From an uncultured bacterium (GTDB taxonomy: Bacteria > Actinomycetota > Coriobacteriia > Coriobacteriales > Eggerthellaceae): a stretch of 64,000 nucleotides of DNA. Positions 1 through 7,523 of this stretch are shown here, piece after piece. Position numbers and translations under genes: made by a program. Location of the stretch: assembly GCA_905214325.1 (NCBI GenBank), contig CAJMLT010000002.1:1-64000 (forward strand), written 5' to 3'. The first letter of the stretch is position 1, and every line of letters begins with the position of its first letter. Below the pieces are notes generated by a model. The model was not told where the DNA came from and did not search any database. It worked only from the letters and a program-made list of their open reading frames with translations.

Positions 1-1
1 T

Positions 2-619
2 TTCGGTGTCGATGCCTATCGTTACTATTTTCTCTCCGACGTCCAATTCGGTCACGATGGCTCCATTTCCATCGAGCGGATGGTGCAGGTGTATAACGCC
101 GACCTCGCCAACACGTGGGGCAACCTCTGTTCCCGTGTATTCAATATGACTAAAAAATACTTTTCGTCCGTGGCTCCTGAAGCTCCCCAAGGTGCCGAGG
201 ATAATCCATTGCGCACCATGGCCGAAGATCTTTACGCCGAATACGATGCCTGCATGGATCGCGTTGATTTTTCAGGGGCCGTTGCCGCCGTGCAAAAACT
301 TGCCGGACGGGTGAACCTCTATGTCGAAGAATCCGCTCCGTGGAATCTTGCGAAAAGCGAAGATACCGCCGACGAACTCGCTGCGGTCATCTATAATTCG
401 CTCGAAGCGATACGCATCATCGCCTTATACATGGCGCCGTTCATGCCCGCTACGTCTGCGGAGGTGTTTTCCCGTCTCGGACAGGGTTCCATCGCCGACG
501 TGCGGGACATCGAAGCAGCCGGTAGATGGGGGCAGCTGCCCGCAGGCGCCCCGATCGCCATCGGTGACCCCCTCTACCCACGTCTCGATGTCGATTCGAT
601 CGACTTCGCGATCGAGTGA
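2..619 (+). CDS. metG: Methionyl-tRNA synthetase, 3' part (partial)
   Basis: Charges tRNA-Met with methionine in the cytoplasm. Only the last 205 residues are present; the frame is open to the left edge of the window. The visible part starts inside the end of the catalytic core (DAYRYYFLSD, GHDGSIS) and continues through the anticodon-binding helical domain (NADLANTWGNLCSRV, PWNLAKSEDT, YMAPFMPATSAEVF). The protein stops soon after this domain, so there is no C-terminal CsaA-like tRNA-binding domain, which many Gram-positive MetG proteins carry. It is followed after 6 bp by tatD, the usual metG-tatD-rsmA order of Gram-positive bacteria. The identification is firm; the upstream part cannot be judged. 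Confidence 0.95.
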   Translation, partial: FGVDAYRYYFLSDVQFGHDGSISIERMVQVYNADLANTWGNLCSRVFNMTKKYFSSVAPEAPQGAEDNPLRTMAEDLYAEYDACMDRVDFSGAVAAVQKLAGRVNLYVEESAPWNLAKSEDTADELAAVIYNSLEAIRIIALYMAPFMPATSAEVFSRLGQGSIADVRDIEAAGRWGQLPAGAPIAIGDPLYPRLDVDSIDFAIE

Positions 620-625
620 TCGTCT

Positions 626-1648
626 ATGTCCGAAGAGCAGACGAGAGCTCCCGGCACCTCCGATACACCTTCCTCGGGTACCGGAGAAACGTTTGCGGCG
701 CGCGGACAAGGCGAGCAACTCTTCTTCGATATGGCGTTTCGCCAGAAGCGTAAAAAGGGGAAGTTTCGGGAGGTCGCTTGCGAGCGCTTGGAGTATCCGG
801 TGGTGGATACCCATGCGCACCTCGATACGATATCCCACGCTCCGCTTTCGTTGGCGCGTTGTGCGTTTCACGGCATCGATTTCATCACCACGATAGTCGA
901 TGTATTCGAGGATGCCGAAGCGACCTATCGCAAGCTTGACGCGTGGCGTGCCGACGCGGTGTCCCTGCTCGACGATATGGGTCACTCGGACTATCGGAAC
1001 AGTGTTCCCACCGTTCGTATCGCCATCGGATGTCACCCCCATAACGCGCAGCACTACGACGACGCACTCGAAGAGACCCTCATCGCCCATCTTGAAGATA
1101 CCCGTACGTGTGCTATCGGAGAGATAGGGCTTGATTACCATTACGATCTTTCCCCGCGCGCGGATCAGCGAGAAGCTTTTCGTCGTCAGATCAGGCTCGC
1201 CCATAAGACGGGTCTGCCTGTTGTGCTGCATATGCGCGAAGCCCACGACGAGGGCTTCGAGATTCTTACGCAGGAGGGCTTTCCCGCTGCCGGCGTTTTG
1301 CTTCATTGTTTCAATCTCGACGAACAGGTGCTCACCCCGTGGGTCGATGCGGGGTGTTTCATCGCCTATGGCGGACCCCTCACCTTCAAAAACGCCGATG
1401 AGGTGCGCCAAAGCGTTTGGTCGGTTCCCCGTGATCGGCTGCTGACGGAAACGGACAGCCCCTTCATGACTCCTGAACCCATGCGGGGAATGGAATGTGG
1501 ACCCGAACATGTCATCTTCACGGCGGCGACCATGGCTCGGGTGTTGGGGTGTGATCCCGGCGAGGATCGTCGGGAATTTCTCGAGCAGATTCACCGCAAC
1601 GCGCTCGGGCTGTTGGATAGGGGGCCTACCTCGTGGCAACGTGGCTGA
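626..1648 (+). CDS. tatD: TatD-family metal-dependent hydrolase/DNase
   Basis: TIM-barrel metal-dependent hydrolase; family members are 3'-5' exonucleases or D-aminoacyl-tRNA deacylases. The metal-binding HAH is at residues 63-65, HPH at 137-139, the conserved E166 lies in GEIGLDYH, then VVLHMREA, LLHCF and TETDSPFMTPEP near the C-terminus. The 340-residue reading has about 57 residues before the usual family start, low in complexity and rich in Ser/Thr/Gly. No strong ribosome-binding site decides the start, and an in-frame ATG at 731 is an alternative. It overlaps the next gene by 16 bp, so translational coupling is likely. The family call is secure; the substrate is not known. Confidence 0.93.
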   Translation: MSEEQTRAPGTSDTPSSGTGETFAARGQGEQLFFDMAFRQKRKKGKFREVACERLEYPVVDTHAHLDTISHAPLSLARCAFHGIDFITTIVDVFEDAEATYRKLDAWRADAVSLLDDMGHSDYRNSVPTVRIAIGCHPHNAQHYDDALEETLIAHLEDTRTCAIGEIGLDYHYDLSPRADQREAFRRQIRLAHKTGLPVVLHMREAHDEGFEILTQEGFPAAGVLLHCFNLDEQVLTPWVDAGCFIAYGGPLTFKNADEVRQSVWSVPRDRLLTETDSPFMTPEPMRGMECGPEHVIFTAATMARVLGCDPGEDRREFLEQIHRNALGLLDRGPTSWQRG

Positions 1649-2178
1649 TGATCAATGGCTCTCCTCGGCGCAATGGCAACAGCGCTCGTCTCGTCCGTCG
1701 GATCGAGGCCCTTGTGGCTGAAAGATACTCTTCGGTCGAGTTGATCACGATTTCCATAGCCGATCTCGACGTTTCCGGTTGTAACGGTTGCGAATACTGT
1801 CGCACGCAGGGGGAATGTAATATATCAGATGATATGACGCGCGTGATCGAACTGCTCGCATCCGTCGGTCGGGTGATCGTCGTCACTCCCATCTATTTTG
1901 CCGGTGTTCCTTCTCAGTTCAAGGCTTTACTCGATCGGTTGCAGCCCCTGTTCTGGAAACGCGAAACGCTCAAGCGTGCGGGCTCCCCTCTACCTGAAAA
2001 GCGTCCCGTTTCCCTGTTCGTGTTGGGCGAGGGCGGGGATCCTCATGGTTTCGAACCGCTTATCGCCACGCTGCGATCGGCCTTGGCTTTGGCGGATTTG
2101 AAGGTGGAGAGAGTCACTCCTCTTATCGGCTCTCGCCCGGATTCCCTTGCCGACGATATCGTTTTGTTCGAAGGATAG
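1633..2178 (+). CDS. Iron-sulfur flavoprotein (NADPH-dependent FMN reductase fold)
   Basis: 181-residue flavodoxin-fold protein with a GTG start. The FMN phosphate loop is NGSPRRNGNS at residues 8-17. Four cysteines at 50, 53, 56 and 62 form CX2CX2CX5C, the compact cluster motif of archaeal and anaerobic iron-sulfur flavoproteins, so it probably binds a [4Fe-4S] cluster as well as FMN. The TPIYFAGVPSQFKALLDR segment is typical of the family. It is embedded between tatD and rsmA with overlaps of 16 bp and about 1 bp, so it is translated as part of that operon. A role in electron transfer or oxygen/redox detoxification is inferred; partners are not evident. Confidence 0.85.
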   Translation: MATWLMINGSPRRNGNSARLVRRIEALVAERYSSVELITISIADLDVSGCNGCEYCRTQGECNISDDMTRVIELLASVGRVIVVTPIYFAGVPSQFKALLDRLQPLFWKRETLKRAGSPLPEKRPVSLFVLGEGGDPHGFEPLIATLRSALALADLKVERVTPLIGSRPDSLADDIVLFEG

Positions 2179-2180
2179 TG

Positions 2181-3074
2181 ATGGTTAAACTTTCCCCCCT
2201 TGCTTCGGTAGCGGCTACGCGTGAGGTGCTCGACCGACACGGCCTTATGACCAAAAAGGCTTTGGGCCAACATTTCCTCATCAACGATGGTGTGGTTGCC
2301 CGTATCTGCGATCTGGCAGAGCTTTCCGACGAAGATGTCGTCTTGGAAGTCGGACCCGGTATCGGCACGTTGAGCATTGCGCTTCTCAAGCGATCGAAGC
2401 ATCTTATGGCCATCGAGCGGGATCATGATCTTCCTGCTGTGTTGGCACAGACCTGTGAGCCTTGGGCCGATCGCTTCACGTTGATCGAAGGTGACGCGCT
2501 CGAAGTGACGCCCTCCTCGCTTTCGATGCAGCCCGGTAAGCTGATCTCCAACCTACCCTATGCGGTGGCGGCGACCATCGTCTTGGACTATTTCGAACGG
2601 TTTCCCACGCTGCAGAGTCAGACCATCATGGTTCAAGCGGAAGTGGCCGATCGAATGTGCGCTCATCCCAAGACGAAGAACTACGGAGCCTATAGCGTCA
2701 AATTGGCGCTTTTTGCGCGCTATCACGGGCGCTTCTCCGTTTCCGAGGGAAATTTCTTCCCGCCGCCTCGGGTGAAAAGTGCCGTTATCCGCCTGGATCG
2801 TCGTGACGACATCCCCGCCGACGATCTTCGTCGTGCGACCATGATCATGGCCGATGCCGCCTTCGCGAACCGTCGTAAGACCATCGCTAATTCCATGAAG
2901 ACGTATTTTTCCAACCCACAGACCGCACGTGCGGATGTTGTCGATCGTATTTCCGTATTGCTGCAGCAGGGCGGATGTGACCCACGTGAAAGAGGGGAAG
3001 CACTCGATGTCGATCGGTTTCTGAAATTGGGCCGGGCGTATCTCGATTTGTTCGGGAGCGAGGGAATTTCCTGA
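2181..3074 (+). CDS. rsmA: 16S rRNA dimethyladenosine transferase RsmA (KsgA)
   Basis: Dimethylates two adjacent adenines at the 3' end of 16S rRNA during late 30S maturation. The 297-residue protein shows the SAM-binding motifs KKALGQHFL, VLEVGPGIGTLS and AIERD, the catalytic NLPY motif in SNLPYAVAAT, and the C-terminal helical domain with NRRKTIANS. I chose ATG 2181 because GAAGG lies 6 bp upstream; a GTG at 2178, overlapping the previous stop, would add one residue. It is last in the metG-tatD-flavoprotein-rsmA run, the same position as ksgA in many Gram-positive genomes. Confidence is high. Confidence 0.95.
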   Translation: MVKLSPLASVAATREVLDRHGLMTKKALGQHFLINDGVVARICDLAELSDEDVVLEVGPGIGTLSIALLKRSKHLMAIERDHDLPAVLAQTCEPWADRFTLIEGDALEVTPSSLSMQPGKLISNLPYAVAATIVLDYFERFPTLQSQTIMVQAEVADRMCAHPKTKNYGAYSVKLALFARYHGRFSVSEGNFFPPPRVKSAVIRLDRRDDIPADDLRRATMIMADAAFANRRKTIANSMKTYFSNPQTARADVVDRISVLLQQGGCDPRERGEALDVDRFLKLGRAYLDLFGSEGIS

Positions 3075-3154
3075 TCCCCGTTTTTTCGCTTTGTCCGCTT
3101 GTCGCGGGTTTGGGTCTTTCGCGTGAATATTCCCGCCGATATTGATAAGCGTGA

Positions 3155-3160
3155 TAAAAT
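3155..3160 (+). promoter_or_regulatory. Candidate extended -10 promoter for veg
   Basis: TGaTAAAAT (TG at 3152-3153, hexamer at 3155-3160) forms an extended -10 about 40 bp before the veg ATG. There is no good -35 at 16-18 bp; a TTGATA at 3142-3147 is too close. veg is known in Bacillus for an unusually strong promoter, but nothing here proves strength. Confidence 0.4.
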
Positions 3161-3199
3161 GCTGGACGTTATAGTGTGTCCTCGTCAAGAAAGATAACC

Positions 3200-3541
3200 A
3201 TGGACTTAGCAAAGCAAGCGCAGATCATCAACACCATTCATGATACGCTCACTGATTTCGTCGGTCAGAAACTTCGTGTTCGCGCCAATATGGGACGTTC
3301 GAAGATCATCGAAAGCGAAGGGGTGTTGATGCAGGTACATCCCCAACTTTTCATCATGGAGGTCGAGCGTAAGCGTGGCGCATCCGCTCGTCAATCCTAT
3401 CAGTACGTCGATGTTCTTACCGGTATGGTCGAGTTGAGCCAGGACGGTGAAGCCCTCTTCGGATCCTTCATCGAGGAGGCGGTCGAGGAAGTACCCGTCG
3501 TCGTCGCCGAAGCCGTCGAAGTGAAGGAAGAGACCGCTTAA
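3200..3541 (+). CDS. veg: Veg family protein
   Basis: Small 113-residue cytosolic protein of the VEG family, implicated in B. subtilis in biofilm and matrix gene control and vegetative growth. Recognised from the N-terminal block (QIINTIHDTLTDFVGQKLR) and RANMGRSK, with an acidic Glu/Val-rich tail. ATG 3200 is preferred, with AAGAAAGA upstream; the longer GTG reading from 3176 adds eight residues not seen in the family. It lies directly after rsmA, the same order as rsmA(ksgA)-veg in Bacillus, and ends in a strong terminator. Family assignment is good; molecular function is unknown in this organism. Confidence 0.88.
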   Translation: MDLAKQAQIINTIHDTLTDFVGQKLRVRANMGRSKIIESEGVLMQVHPQLFIMEVERKRGASARQSYQYVDVLTGMVELSQDGEALFGSFIEEAVEEVPVVVAEAVEVKEETA

Positions 3542-3580
3542 GCGTTTTCGATTCTTCTCACATATTCGCACGAAAATGAA

Positions 3581-3608
3581 ACGGAGCCATTGCGGCTCCG
3601 TTTTCTTT
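3581..3608 (+). terminator. Rho-independent terminator, probably two-way (veg / ECF operon)
   Basis: Stem CGGAGCC (3582-3588) pairs with GGCTCCG (3594-3600) around a 5-nt loop and is followed by TTTTCTTT. The left flank is A-rich (cgaaaatgaaa), so the same hairpin gives a U-run on the minus strand and can also end the converging ECF operon. A second hairpin, TCACTTT/AAAGTGA (3621-3640), lies between it and the ECF stop. Confidence 0.85.
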
Positions 3609-3676
3609 CGCTGTTACCTTTCACTTTGAAACGAAAGTGACACCAAAAGATCTCTCCGCCGGTGGTGGGGTCTGCA

Positions 3677-4456
3677 TCAGAACAGGGGAGGAAGTATTTG
3701 CAGGCTTACCGCCACAGCGATGAGTGCAACCCCCGCGACCATCGCCGCGATGTCGGTGGTGGCGAAAGGATATTCTTTATAGCCGCTTGCGCTGGTTCGC
3801 AGATTGAATCCACGTACCTCCGCGGCTATGGCGGCGCTGCCGGTCTTGCGTACCGAAGAGACGAGCAGGGGGACGCACAAGGGTATCATCAGTTTGGCTT
3901 TTTTCACGAATCCTCCCTGATCGAATTCGACGCCACGCGCCGTCTGGGCTTCCATGATCGCGCTCATATCGTTCATGAATACGGGGATGAAGCGGACGGT
4001 CGACGCGAAGGTGAAAGCATATTTGTAGGGGATATGAACCACTTTACAGAGGGCATTGGTGATGCTGCTCAGTTTGGTGACGTAGAGAACCAGAAACAAG
4101 GGGATGGCTGCTGCGATGAGGCGCAAGATGGTCGTCAGCGCCGCTACGAGACCACCTGTACCGATGTAGCCCCAGGGAAGGTCGACGATGCCGATGCCCG
4201 TCGGGGTGGTTAGAATCTGGATGATGGCCAAGATGAGCGAAAAGAAGAACACCGCTTTCATCAAAGAGAGTGTTTGGGGAATCATCCTGCAGTGGTGGGC
4301 GACGAGAAGGTCGAACCCCAAGACAATGAGGAGGAACAAAGGATTGCCGGTACAAAAGCATGCCAGGGAGATGCACAATGCGCAGAAAAGCTTTGCGATG
4401 GGATTCATGTGATGGAGGAAGCTGTCTCCCGGAATGTATTCGAGAAACCCTTTCAT
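3677..4456 (-). CDS. ecfT: ECF transporter T component (EcfT/CbiQ family)
   Basis: 259-residue integral membrane scaffold of an energy-coupling factor importer; it links the substrate-binding S component to the ATPase pair. About six hydrophobic segments are visible. The two coupling-helix ARG motifs are seen as TARG (in AQTARGVEFD) and EVRGF near the end (IAAEVRGFN). It begins immediately after the stop of the upstream ATPase gene (0 bp gap), so the operon order is S component, ATPase, ATPase, T. Regulation is presumably by the T-box at the head of the operon. The family call is firm; the substrate is set by the S component. Confidence 0.92.
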   Translation of the reverse strand: MKGFLEYIPGDSFLHHMNPIAKLFCALCISLACFCTGNPLFLLIVLGFDLLVAHHCRMIPQTLSLMKAVFFFSLILAIIQILTTPTGIGIVDLPWGYIGTGGLVAALTTILRLIAAAIPLFLVLYVTKLSSITNALCKVVHIPYKYAFTFASTVRFIPVFMNDMSAIMEAQTARGVEFDQGGFVKKAKLMIPLCVPLLVSSVRKTGSAAIAAEVRGFNLRTSASGYKEYPFATTDIAAMVAGVALIAVAVSLQILPPLF

Positions 4457-5293
4457 CTAGGCACCTGCTTTCATGAGATAGGTCGTTATCGCGCCGGCCA
4501 TGTCCTCGACGGTATTGGCGGAGGTTATGGCTTGTTTATCGGGTGAAGGATCGTCATGTTCAAGGCGCAAGGCGATCTCGACGATCTGCGGGGGGATCAG
4601 AGAAGCTCTTGAACACAGTTCTTCATCGCGTAGGACATCGAACGTGGCCCCGTCCCCTTGGATTTTCCCATGGGCCATGACAATGACGCGCTCGGCGTGG
4701 TCGGCGACGACCTCCATGTCGTGACACACCATTACCACCGTCGTTCCCTTTTCATGGAGTCCCTCGACGATCGACATGACGAGTTCGCATTCCCGGTGAT
4801 CCAAGCCGGTCGTCGGTTCGTCAAGGACGATGATTGCCGGTTCCAAAACGATGATGGACGCCAAAGCCAGAAGCTGCCGTGTCCCGCGGTTGAGAAGAAA
4901 CGGGTCGGCATCTCCGTCGAATCCGAACCGTTCGATGATGTCATCGACGCGTTTACGGGCTTCGGGTGATGCTTCCCCGATCGCCTCGAATCCGAAGAGT
5001 AGCTCTTCCCGGACAGTGTTGCGGCAAATCTGACGGTCGGGATTTTGAAAAAGGAATCCCACTTTGCGTGCGAGCTGGCTGGTTTTGAGCGATGTGGTAC
5101 TGATTCCATCTATGAGCACCTCACCCTCATTCGGCTTCAGAAGTCCGTTCATCAAACGCATGGTAGTCGATTTTCCCGCGCCGTTCGTCCCGACGAAGGC
5201 GACGAAATCTCCGTCTCCTATGGTGAAGTCGATGTCTTCCAGGATATTTTCCGTGGAGTCATACGATGCTCGTACGTGACGGAACTCTATCAT
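4457..5293 (-). CDS. ECF transporter ATPase (second subunit)
   Basis: 278-residue ABC ATPase that pairs with the following ATPase to power the ECF importer. Walker A is GTNGAGKST, the Q-loop is LFQNPDRQ, Walker B is IIVLDEPTTGLD and the switch histidine is in VMVCHDME. The ABC signature is unusual: LLNRGTRQLLALAS in place of LSGGQ, so that half-site may be altered, although SRGQRQ-type signatures are known in this subfamily. It overlaps the upstream ATPase gene by 4 bp and abuts ecfT. Asymmetric ATPase pairs are normal for ECF systems. Confidence 0.92.
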   Translation of the reverse strand: MIEFRHVRASYDSTENILEDIDFTIGDGDFVAFVGTNGAGKSTTMRLMNGLLKPNEGEVLIDGISTTSLKTSQLARKVGFLFQNPDRQICRNTVREELLFGFEAIGEASPEARKRVDDIIERFGFDGDADPFLLNRGTRQLLALASIIVLEPAIIVLDEPTTGLDHRECELVMSIVEGLHEKGTTVVMVCHDMEVVADHAERVIVMAHGKIQGDGATFDVLRDEELCSRASLIPPQIVEIALRLEHDDPSPDKQAITSANTVEDMAGAITTYLMKAGA

Positions 5294-6147
5294 GCGATCA
5301 ACTCCTTAAGCGCTTCGTGGGCTTCGGTGACGTTTCGACAGAGCGGACCGCTATAGAGCCCCGCCTTTCCAAGTCGGTTCATGAGCGTTGTCGATCGCGG
5401 AGAGGCTATTCCCATGGCCAGCAATTCTTCGCTGTGGGAAAGCACCTTGCCCGGATCACCGGCAAAACGGATGCCGCCGTTTTCGAGGACGACCAACATA
5501 TCGGCGTAGTTCGAAAGGAGCGCTATTTTCTGCTCGACCACCACGATGGTGGTCGCATGTTGGGATGCGTAGGTTTTCAGCAGGTCGAACACGACCACCG
5601 AACTCGCCGGATCCAGCTCGGCGGTCGGCTCGTCGAGTATGAGGATGCGGGGGCGCAGAGCGAGGATGGCGGCTATGGCCACTTTCTGTTTCTGTCCACC
5701 CGAAAGGGAGGAAATCATACGGTTTCGCAACTTGCTTATTCCCATAGCTTCGAGAGAGTCGCTTACCCGTTTTTCGATCTCTTCGTGGGCGACGGAGAAG
5801 TTTTCCAGCCCGTAGAGTATTTCGTCTTCGACGACGGAGGCGACCATCTGACTGTCGATGTCCTGGCATACGCTCCCGGCAAGGCGTGCGATATCCGTGA
5901 GATCGGTTTCCACCGTATCGCGTCCCTCTATTTCCACCGAGCCGTAGAAATCACCCGGATAGCAGTGGGGAATGATGCCGTTCAGGGCGTAGGTGAGAGT
6001 TGATTTGCCCGAACCGGCGGCACCGGTGATGCCCACGAACATTCCCTCTTCGATGGAAAGATCGATGTCGTGTACGGTCGGAGAGGAGTTCCCCTCATAG
6101 GTGAAGCCGAAGTTGCGTAGGGTGATCATAGGGTAGCCTTTCGTCAC
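5290..6147 (-). CDS. ECF transporter ATPase (first subunit)
   Basis: 285-residue ABC ATPase with fully canonical motifs: Walker A GAAGSGKST, Q-loop VCQDIDSQMV, signature LSGGQKQKVAIA and Walker B ILILDEPTAELD. The H-loop position reads VVVEQK rather than histidine, so its partner may supply the better switch residue. The start is GTG at 6147 behind GAGGAGGGG; an internal ATG at 6129 is also plausible and would remove six residues. It is the first of two ATPase genes after the S component and overlaps the next by 4 bp. The role as an EcfA subunit is secure. Confidence 0.92.
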   Translation of the reverse strand: MTKGYPMITLRNFGFTYEGNSSPTVHDIDLSIEEGMFVGITGAAGSGKSTLTYALNGIIPHCYPGDFYGSVEIEGRDTVETDLTDIARLAGSVCQDIDSQMVASVVEDEILYGLENFSVAHEEIEKRVSDSLEAMGISKLRNRMISSLSGGQKQKVAIAAILALRPRILILDEPTAELDPASSVVVFDLLKTYASQHATTIVVVEQKIALLSNYADMLVVLENGGIRFAGDPGKVLSHSEELLAMGIASPRSTTLMNRLGKAGLYSGPLCRNVTEAHEALKELIA

Positions 6148-6204
6148 CGGCCCCTCCTCGCTCCCTTCGCAAAGGAATTATCCGGAGTGAGGAGGGGAGG
6201 GAGA

Positions 6205-6771
6205 TTATTTTTTCAGTACTTTCCGAAGGGGGATGATCAGGATTTCAACGAGGATCGCATTGAAGGTTGCGGTACCGAAGACCATCACGGCATAGGTGAT
6301 CAGAGCGACGTTCAGGGCGATTCCATTGAGGCTGGCGAGTATCAAAACGAAGGTGTAGCCGGATACAACGGTTGCCAGAAACGTTGCCACGATGGGATTG
6401 AGATCGAAGTTGGAGACCTTCATGGGGATGAGGATGAGAAGACCCATCACGAGAGCGCCGAGGGTTTCGGAGGGGATGTTCAACCACGGAGTGGCATTGA
6501 GCATGGGGATCTGGCAGATCAACCCCGCGATCAAGCCGACGATCAGAGCCTGCAGCGGCTTGGGTCGGGTGAGTAAGATGGCGAGGCAATACATGGCGAT
6601 GATGAAGTTCGGCTTCATTCCCGCGAAGGTCAAAACACTACCCAACGTCAATTTGAGAACGGCTCCCGCCGCGAGAAGTACCGCGATGAGAATGAGGTCT
6701 TGGGTTGAAAGCCCTCGCTTCTCCGTCGCCTTTACCTGACGTTTCATCGGTGTTGCCTGTGTCTGTTCCAT
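6205..6771 (-). CDS. ECF transporter S component, TrpP-like
   Basis: 188-residue membrane protein with about six hydrophobic segments after a short polar N-terminus. The pattern GMKPNFIIAMYCLAILL then VGLIAGLICQIP and NIPSETLGALV resembles Bacillus TrpP (GMKPD..., GLxTGI, PN.IDK), the tryptophan transporter. It heads the S-A-A-T operon, so this S component is expected to define the substrate. The upstream T-box with a probable UGG specifier independently points to tryptophan. AAAGGAAG lies about 9 bp before the ATG. Substrate assignment is inference from distant similarity plus the leader; other small hydrophobic substrates remain possible. Confidence 0.8.
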   Translation of the reverse strand: MEQTQATPMKRQVKATEKRGLSTQDLILIAVLLAAGAVLKLTLGSVLTFAGMKPNFIIAMYCLAILLTRPKPLQALIVGLIAGLICQIPMLNATPWLNIPSETLGALVMGLLILIPMKVSNFDLNPIVATFLATVVSGYTFVLILASLNGIALNVALITYAVMVFGTATFNAILVEILIIPLRKVLKK

Positions 6772-6890
6772 TGTCCGTTCTTCCTTTCTTGCGCCTCAGC
6801 GCTACGGTGTCCGTTTTCGGACGATTGTCTTTGCCGACATACCACGCGACGGAATCAACGAAACATCACCTGAATGTGGTGCCGCGCAAT

Positions 6891-6924
6891 AAAAAAACCT
6901 GTCCTTCGAGTAAAGGACAGGTTT
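6891..6924 (-). terminator. T-box leader terminator
   Basis: On the minus strand AACCTGTCCTT pairs with AAGGACAGGTT around a 6-nt loop and is followed by seven T. The 5' arm overlaps the sequence after the T-box motif, the usual arrangement for terminator/antiterminator exchange. Confidence 0.9.
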
Positions 6925-7150
6925 GTTCCTGCGGTGCCACCTTCAATTGATCCATTGTGGATCCACTCACGAGAATGCCAACACATTCCCTGCCACTAAC
7001 GCGGGCTCACGGTCCGGATACTCAGCTCGAAAGCCTTTCCCCTTTCCCTCAGCGAACCATTTACCGACCAGCTTCCTGTCGGGATCCCAGCATCCCCGAC
7101 TCTCTGTGAGTGCTTACTTCGGCTTGACTTTCGCTTCGACGGTTTGAAAT
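6891..7150 (-). promoter_or_regulatory. T-box riboswitch leader, probable tryptophan specifier
   Basis: The minus strand carries the canonical T-box motif AAGGTGGCACCGC at 6943-6931, followed by the terminator at 6924-6891. In Stem I, AGCGAA (7135-7130) pairs with TTCGCT (7056-7051) and GCCGA (7123-7119) with TCGGT (7067-7063), leaving a specifier loop of AGTCAA opposite AAATGG. TGG at 7059-7057 reads as the tryptophan codon; a one-base shift would read ATG (Met), which is why the specificity is not certain. Uncharged tRNA would stabilise the antiterminator and switch on the ECF transporter genes. Confidence 0.9.
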
Positions 7151-7166
7151 ATTTTATTGTGTTGGC

Positions 7167-7197
7167 ATTATAGGGGCAAGGCCCAGCGCGTTGTCAA
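7167..7197 (-). promoter_or_regulatory. Promoter of the T-box/ECF operon
   Basis: Minus strand TTGACA (7197-7192) and TATAAT (7172-7167), both perfect consensus hexamers separated by 19 bp. It sits just upstream of Stem I of the T-box leader. Confidence 0.75.
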
Positions 7198-7274
7198 GAG
7201 GTTTTTTCACTTTATCGAAACAGTGGGGTGGAGTTAACATTCCCGAAACAAACCGAACGTATATCGTGTTCCCG

Positions 7275-7311
7275 AAAAAGGAAACCCCGTCCATCATGAA
7301 CGGGGTTTCCT
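7275..7311 (-). terminator. Terminator of tRNA-Ala
   Basis: Twelve-base arms AGGAAACCCCGT/ACGGGGTTTCCT (7279-7290 and 7300-7311) with a 9-nt loop. On the minus strand the hairpin runs into TTTTT, directly downstream of the tRNA. Confidence 0.88.
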
Positions 7312-7323
7312 AGGTATTCTTGC

Positions 7324-7399
7324 TGGTGGAGATGATGGGGATCGAACCCACGACCTCAGCATTGCGAACGCTGCGCTCTCCCAACTGAGCTACATCCCC
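7324..7399 (-). tRNA. tRNA-Ala (anticodon CGC), CCA encoded
   Basis: Full cloverleaf on the minus strand: acceptor GGGGATG/CATCTCC with the G3-U70 pair that marks alanine tRNA, D-arm GCTC/GAGC, anticodon arm CAGCG/TGCTG with loop TTCGCAA (anticodon CGC, reads GCG), T-arm GTGGG-TTCGATC-CCCAT, discriminator A and an encoded CCA (7326-7324). It has its own promoter and terminator. Confidence 0.97.
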
Positions 7400-7410
7400 A
7401 GCGAAGCTAG

Positions 7411-7438
7411 ATTGTACCTTCTCTTCGATTCTTGTCAA
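7411..7438 (-). promoter_or_regulatory. Promoter of tRNA-Ala
   Basis: Minus strand TTGACA (7438-7433) and TACAAT (7416-7411) with a 16-bp spacer, about 12 bp before the tRNA 5' end. Confidence 0.8.
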
Positions 7439-7523
7439 GAAAGCACGGAGTCTTATTCTTGCCAGGAGGGTGCGTGTCCGGTTTGGTAAGATGGATGATG
7501 TTGACTTATTCAGGAGGAATCAT

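Noticed and set aside
425..1639. 404-codon minus-strand frame over metG/tatD
   Set aside because: Overlaps two clear genes and shows no family motif.
3142..3147. TTGATA as -35 for veg
   Set aside because: Spacer to the TAAAAT is 7 bp and to the next T/A-rich hexamer 21 bp; neither works.
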